A stretch of 64,000 nt of DNA from Proteles cristata cristata (taxonomy: Eukaryota; Chordata; Mammalia; Carnivora; Hyaenidae): NCBI GenBank assembly GCA_017311185.1, contig JAESUZ010003526.1:1240001-1304000 (forward strand). The letters are read 5' to 3'. The position numbers were made by a program, and so were the translations under genes. The notes below the pieces were generated by a model. It made no database searches. It was not told the origin of the DNA and saw only the letters and a list, made by a program, of their open reading frames with translations. Positions 60,229-64,000 of the stretch are shown piece after piece. The first letter of the stretch is position 1; each line of letters starts with the position of its first letter.

Positions 60229-60247
60229 TCCGCCACCAGATGTCGCT
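60229..60247 (+). promoter_or_regulatory. Weak CTCF-like motif
   Basis: 'gccaccagatgtcgctg' follows the CTCF core CCACCAG(A/G)(T/G)GGCGCT except for a T in one core G position. It lies in the CpG island. Confidence 0.3.
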
Positions 60248-61183
60248 GTGGCGCTACCGGGAGGATGACGGCCCGCGCTCGCCGAGGTGCGGTTTGCACC
60301 GCGAGCCTGCGCGGTGCGGTTTGCGCGAGCACCGCGTGTCGCGTGTCGGAGGCAGTGCATGGACGCCGCGAGTCACACGAGGGGCGGGGCCTCCCGGGTT
60401 CTGGAGAGTCCCCAGCTGGGGCGCACAGCACCCAGTGCCAGGTCAAGAGGATGCCCCCTTGGGGCTTTTGAGGTCCTTGCCCCCCCCAAGTTTTCTAAAC
60501 AAACTTGGGAGGGACCTCTAGAAACCTTTCGTCCAAGCCAAGGCTCCTCAATGCGAAGGGGGGAGACTGAGGCCCACGGAGGGGCAGCACCTGGCATCCC
60601 AGTCATCCGGCTGTGGCGGGAAGAGTGAGCCAGAACCCACGGGTCGGCCGCTTACTGTTCAAATAACACTGACTCCCTGGCCGTCCTGACTCGGTCATAG
60701 CTTCTGTTAACACATCAGTCCGATCCCTCTTAGCACCCACTGTGGTTTGTTTCTGCACATTTATTATTGTCATGACTCGGACTAATGCTCGCCTCCCCTC
60801 CCCTAGACAAGCCCGCCTGTTGCATGAGCCCAGGGGCCCCCGATCTTGTGTTCTGGTTGCCAGGCACAGCGTAAGCGCTGGTAACACTGCTGGATGAATG
60901 AATAACTGTCAATACATCTCGATTACTCAAAGAGGAAGCAGATTCAGAGGGGAGTTTGCTGGGAACACTCACAGCCACAGCAGCAGGTAAGTGGCTGGCT
61001 CAGGGTTCAGACCCAGGACTTTGCAGGCTACAGATGCTCACTGCCTCCTCTGCCTGGTCCCTGGGCAGGCCCAAGCGCGCTTCCTGGCCAGGGTGTTAAA
61101 AGTGTAGACTTCCGAGAGGCTGAACCGACACCAGAGCCCCCAGGTCATCACCCCCTGTGGCGGCAAGCTGGTAGCATAGAAGC

Positions 61184-61199
61184 GGGGGGGGGGGGGGGG
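61184..61199 (+). repeat. Poly-G run
   Basis: Sixteen uninterrupted G; G-quadruplex prone and of uncertain length in any assembly. Confidence 0.85.
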
Positions 61200-61963
61200 C
61201 GGCTGGGGCTGCTGTGCGGGAGAGGATAGGAGTCAAAGCCAGCCTGGACCCACTGACCCCTCCCTGAGAGGTGAGCAGAGACACCTGATTAGGGGAGGGG
61301 GCTGGGGGCACTCAGGTTCCCACCTTCCCACCTCTGACAGGAGGTGCTGACAGGGGAGGTCAGATGATTGGGGGCCCCAGGGCCACACACAGACCTCAGG
61401 GCGGGGGTGGACTTGGTGATACTCCCTCCCCCCACCCCCACCCCCTCTTGCTGGTTACAGTGCTTTCTCCCGCAAATTCTATGGCTCTTGCGGGACTCTC
61501 TCCTCCTTATGGCTTTTGAGGCTCAGTATTACACAGAAGTCAGGTTTCAACAAAACGCTTGTGTTTTATCCGACAACCAGGGGCTTTCCGGTGGTTCAGA
61601 ACCCGGCTGTGTCAAAGGCTGCCCCACGGGCAAGCAGGAGCTACAGGGGAGTCTCCCGTGGGGATGGGGAGCCCCTAACCAGGGGTGCTCATTAGCCGCC
61701 TGCCTGGGTGTTACGGAACAGGAGACCGCCCCGGAGGATGGGCAGCCGGGTCTAGAGGCATTAGGAGGGGCCGTAAGGGAGGGCGCGTCTGGAGGGGGGC
61801 GCATCTGGAATCCTCACTGTCAATTCAGGGCGGCCGGCGGGGGGCCTGGTGCCCTAGGAGCCCTCAGGCAGGCTGACCTTCGAGTCTGGACAGTCAGGGT
61901 GGTGAAAGGCATCTTCGCAGGTGTGACGTGCAGTGGTCTCAGCGGGGTGGGATGTAGGGATCT

Positions 61964-61990
61964 GCTGGGGGGGGGGAGGGTGGGGTGGGC
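61964..61990 (+). repeat. G-rich tract
   Basis: 'ggggggggggagggtggggtggg' meets the four-run rule for a G-quadruplex. Confidence 0.75.
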
Positions 61991-62394
61991 GGCTGTGAGG
62001 GGCGGACCCTCAGCCAGGACCGATCAGAATTTCCCTCCTTGCCCCAAGTCTCCCCGCCCTGAACACACTCCTCAACTTTCAGTCCTCCCTGACCCTCCTC
62101 ACTCCCACCTCCCTCCGGTATGGCTCCATCCTCCCCTGCATTCTCACAGTGCTCCCAGGGAAGCTTTAAGCCTGGGGAGGGGGCCAGGAGCGTGCCTAGG
62201 GCCAGCCTTGGGGGCTGGGAGCTGACTCAGGCATAGTGGGGTGCCCCCGCTCACCCTCTCCCCTGCATGCCGGCGTCTGTGGTGCTAGCCGGTTGGCTGG
62301 GCAGAGCCAGGCTGCTCTGGGGGCTCGGGGACTGTGAGGATTACTGCCTCCGCTGGCGCCCCAGTCTCCGCCTTGGCTGTCTGCCTTGCCCAGT

Positions 62395-62413
62395 CCAGCG
62401 CCCCCTGCTGGCC
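62395..62413 (-). promoter_or_regulatory. CTCF site, near-consensus
   Basis: Minus strand reads GGCCAGCAGGGGGCGCTGG, which agrees with the CTCF consensus core (CCASYAGRKGGCRS) at every position. Likely insulator or loop anchor between B9D1 and the next gene; binding itself is inferred. Confidence 0.75.
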
Positions 62414-62711
62414 TCAGCCATCCCGGGCACCTGCTCCCGTCCTACGGAGATCTGCCTCAACCCCTTGGGCCCAGCAGAGCTGCCGTGGGAGCAAAGGTTG
62501 GGGCCGGGTGGCCAGAGGGACCAGCTGCACAGCGCTGCTGAGAGATGGTGGCCTTGCCGGTCGGGCCAGGCCCAGGCCCCCGGCCCCAGAGCCCGCACGC
62601 CCTCCTGAGGACAGGGGCAGCTCTGCCATGCCGGGAATGCTCTCGCAAGTGTCCGGCTCCAGGCGGTATGGGCCCAGGGTCACTCTGAAGTGGGACTGAG
62701 GCCGGCTGTAG

Positions 62712-62725
62712 ACAGCAGGTGGCAG
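62712..62725 (+). promoter_or_regulatory. Second CTCF-like motif
   Basis: ACAGCAGGTGGCAG differs from the CTCF core at one position (A for C at the start). It lies 300 bp from the strong site and in opposite orientation. Confidence 0.4.
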
Positions 62726-63139
62726 TGAGTCTGGGGGCCTCCCTTCCCGAGCCCGTCTTCACCACCCTCCGGGGCCCCTGCACACACCTGCTGAAGCAGC
62801 TGGTGCCTGGGAGCACCCACTCTTGGGAGACGAGGGCCGCTCGCAGCGGTAGCAGGCGTCCAGGAAGATGCTCGCCTTCCAGGGCCACGCGGCTGGGCCC
62901 TTCATGCCGTAGGCCTTGGCCAGCCTTCACCTTCACCTTGGGAGAAGGAGGCCTCACAGCTGAGCTCCGGGGCCCTGCACCCAGCACGTCTAGTGCTCAT
63001 CTCTTTCCTGCCTGGCCCCCCGCCTTTCCATCCAGGCCCCTGCTAACCTCTGCAGCCCCAGATCCTACCTCTCCCCGCGCCAGCTTGAAACCAGGCTGCC
63101 TGTGAGGCAATCCTGTGTGAGCCCCAGAAAGCTCCTTCA

Positions 63140-63225
63140 TCAGGGTCTCAGTTTCCTAGTTGCGCCCAGAGGGTTCTTGTGAGGATTAGACCGAGTAATG
63201 TAGGTCAGATACTTAGAAGAGACTG
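63140..63225 (+). mobile_element. MIR SINE fragment
   Basis: 'cagggtctcagtttcctagttgcg...ttcttgtgaggattagaccgagtaatgtaggtcagatacttag' is the MIR 3' part. Confidence 0.6.
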
Positions 63226-63242
63226 AAGCTCAGTGCACTTTT

Positions 63243-63465
63243 TTTTTTTTTAATGTTTTATTTATTTCTAGGTGAGAGAGAGAGAGAGAGAGACAGCGTG
63301 AGCAGGGGAGGGTCAGAGAGAGAGGGAGTCACAGACTGAAACAGGCTCCAGGCTCTGAGCTGGCAGTCAGCACAGAGCCCGACGCGGGGCTCGAACCCAC
63401 GAACCGCGAGATCATGACCTGAGCGAAAGTCAGACGCTTAACCGACTAAGCCACCCAGGCGCCCC
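63243..63465 (-). mobile_element. Young CAN SINE, reverse, perfect target-site duplication
   Basis: Nearly undamaged copy; perfect 16-bp duplication agctcagtgcactttt (63227-63242, 63466-63481). Confidence 0.96.
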
Positions 63466-63544
63466 AGCTCAGTGCACTTTTAACTATTCTTACTAAAAGC
63501 AGCTCTTGCTTTTTAATACTCATGCTTTTTCATGCACGTGACAG

Positions 63545-63780
63545 GTTTGCACATGCTTTTCCCTCTGTCTAGCACAACATCTCCTCCCTCCCACCGAGAG
63601 AACTCCTATGCAGCCTTCAAAGCCCGCTTTTGTGAAGTCTTCTCTGAACTCCTCTCCCCAGCCCCTCCCCATCTTCCCTGTCGGGAAGATTTCCTCACCT
63701 TCCTGCCCAGAAGCTCAGTGTAGGTGGGTATCTAGCTCTGCTTGCTTTTCCCTCAAGACGGGGAGCTCACTCATTACTAA
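63545..63780 (+). mobile_element. L2 LINE 3' fragment
   Basis: 'gtttgcacatgcttttccctctgtctagcacaacatctcc...cttcaaagcccgcttttgtgaagtcttctctgaactcc' follows L2. Confidence 0.65.
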
Positions 63781-64000
63781 GGCGGCTGGGCCTCATTTAG
63801 GCTCCTCGCCCTGTCAATCTGGTTCGACCCTCAGGATCTTCAATGGTCAGGCCCCATCCCCATGGAGCTCCTCCCTGAGAGCTCGACACCCTCCCCACCC
63901 CTACCCCCGTCACCGTGTCTGTCCTGCACCCAAGTTCCTGTTACCTGAACCCAAGTCTGGGTTGCTGGATTTAGAAGAACCTGGACTCTCAGCCCTCCAG

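Larger units (their letters stand above)
60445..64000. other. Intergenic region upstream of B9D1
   Basis: No exon recognised on either strand; MAPK7 (next gene in human order) is not reached. It contains G-runs, CTCF-like sites, a young SINE and an L2 fragment. Confidence 0.7.

Noticed and set aside
61368..62225. 285-codon open frame upstream of B9D1, considered as a MAPK7 5' exon
   Set aside because: No kinase motif or MAPK7 N-terminal sequence; Gly/Pro/Leu-rich from G-runs. MAPK7 is expected by synteny but must lie beyond 64,000 or be otherwise out of view.

Overview
The window is mammalian nuclear DNA from a carnivore, most likely a cat (Felidae). It is littered with tRNA-Lys-derived CAN SINEs in both orientations. 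Their heads read GGGGCGCCTGGGTGGCTCAG, and their bodies carry the feliform 'gctctgtgctgacagctcagagcctgg' type of sequence and CT-rich, A-rich tails. Genes are split into small exons with canonical GT/AG splice sites. Old L1, L2, MIR, Tigger and MLT1 fossils fill introns and spacers. There is no bacterial, viral or plasmid gene organisation.

Two protein genes can be assembled exon by exon. Bases 1 to about 39,430 hold the 3' part of EPN2 (epsin-2) on the + strand. Seven coding exons (15,185-37,022) encode about 385 C-terminal residues: two ubiquitin-interacting motifs, a clathrin box, DPW/DPF motifs and three NPF motifs. The ENTH domain and promoter lie upstream of base 1. All seven exons join in frame with no stop or frameshift. 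A long 3' UTR follows.

Bases 44,345 to about 59,900 hold the complete B9D1 gene on the - strand. Its seven coding exons give a 204-residue ciliary transition-zone protein. An AATAAA signal lies 3', and a CpG-island promoter lies 5' with an X-box (RFX-type) motif 62 bp upstream of the ATG. EPN2 and B9D1 converge tail to tail across about 5 kb of spacer. This order matches the EPN2-B9D1 order known on human 17p11.2, where MAPK7 follows. No MAPK7 exon is seen here; bases 60,450-64,000 look intergenic and carry a very strong CTCF-type motif.

The two genes do unrelated jobs: EPN2 is a clathrin adaptor in endocytosis, and B9D1 is part of the MKS/B9 complex at the base of cilia. Nothing in the window suggests they form a functional system. 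I found no undescribed biological system. The most interesting signals are regulatory (the X-box promoter of B9D1 and the CTCF-like sites) and structural (nested or inverted young SINEs inside a B9D1 intron, recent SINE insertions with perfect target-site duplications, and G-quadruplex-prone tracts). Repeat family names come from recognising consensus sequences, not from a database search, and repeat ends are approximate by several bases.
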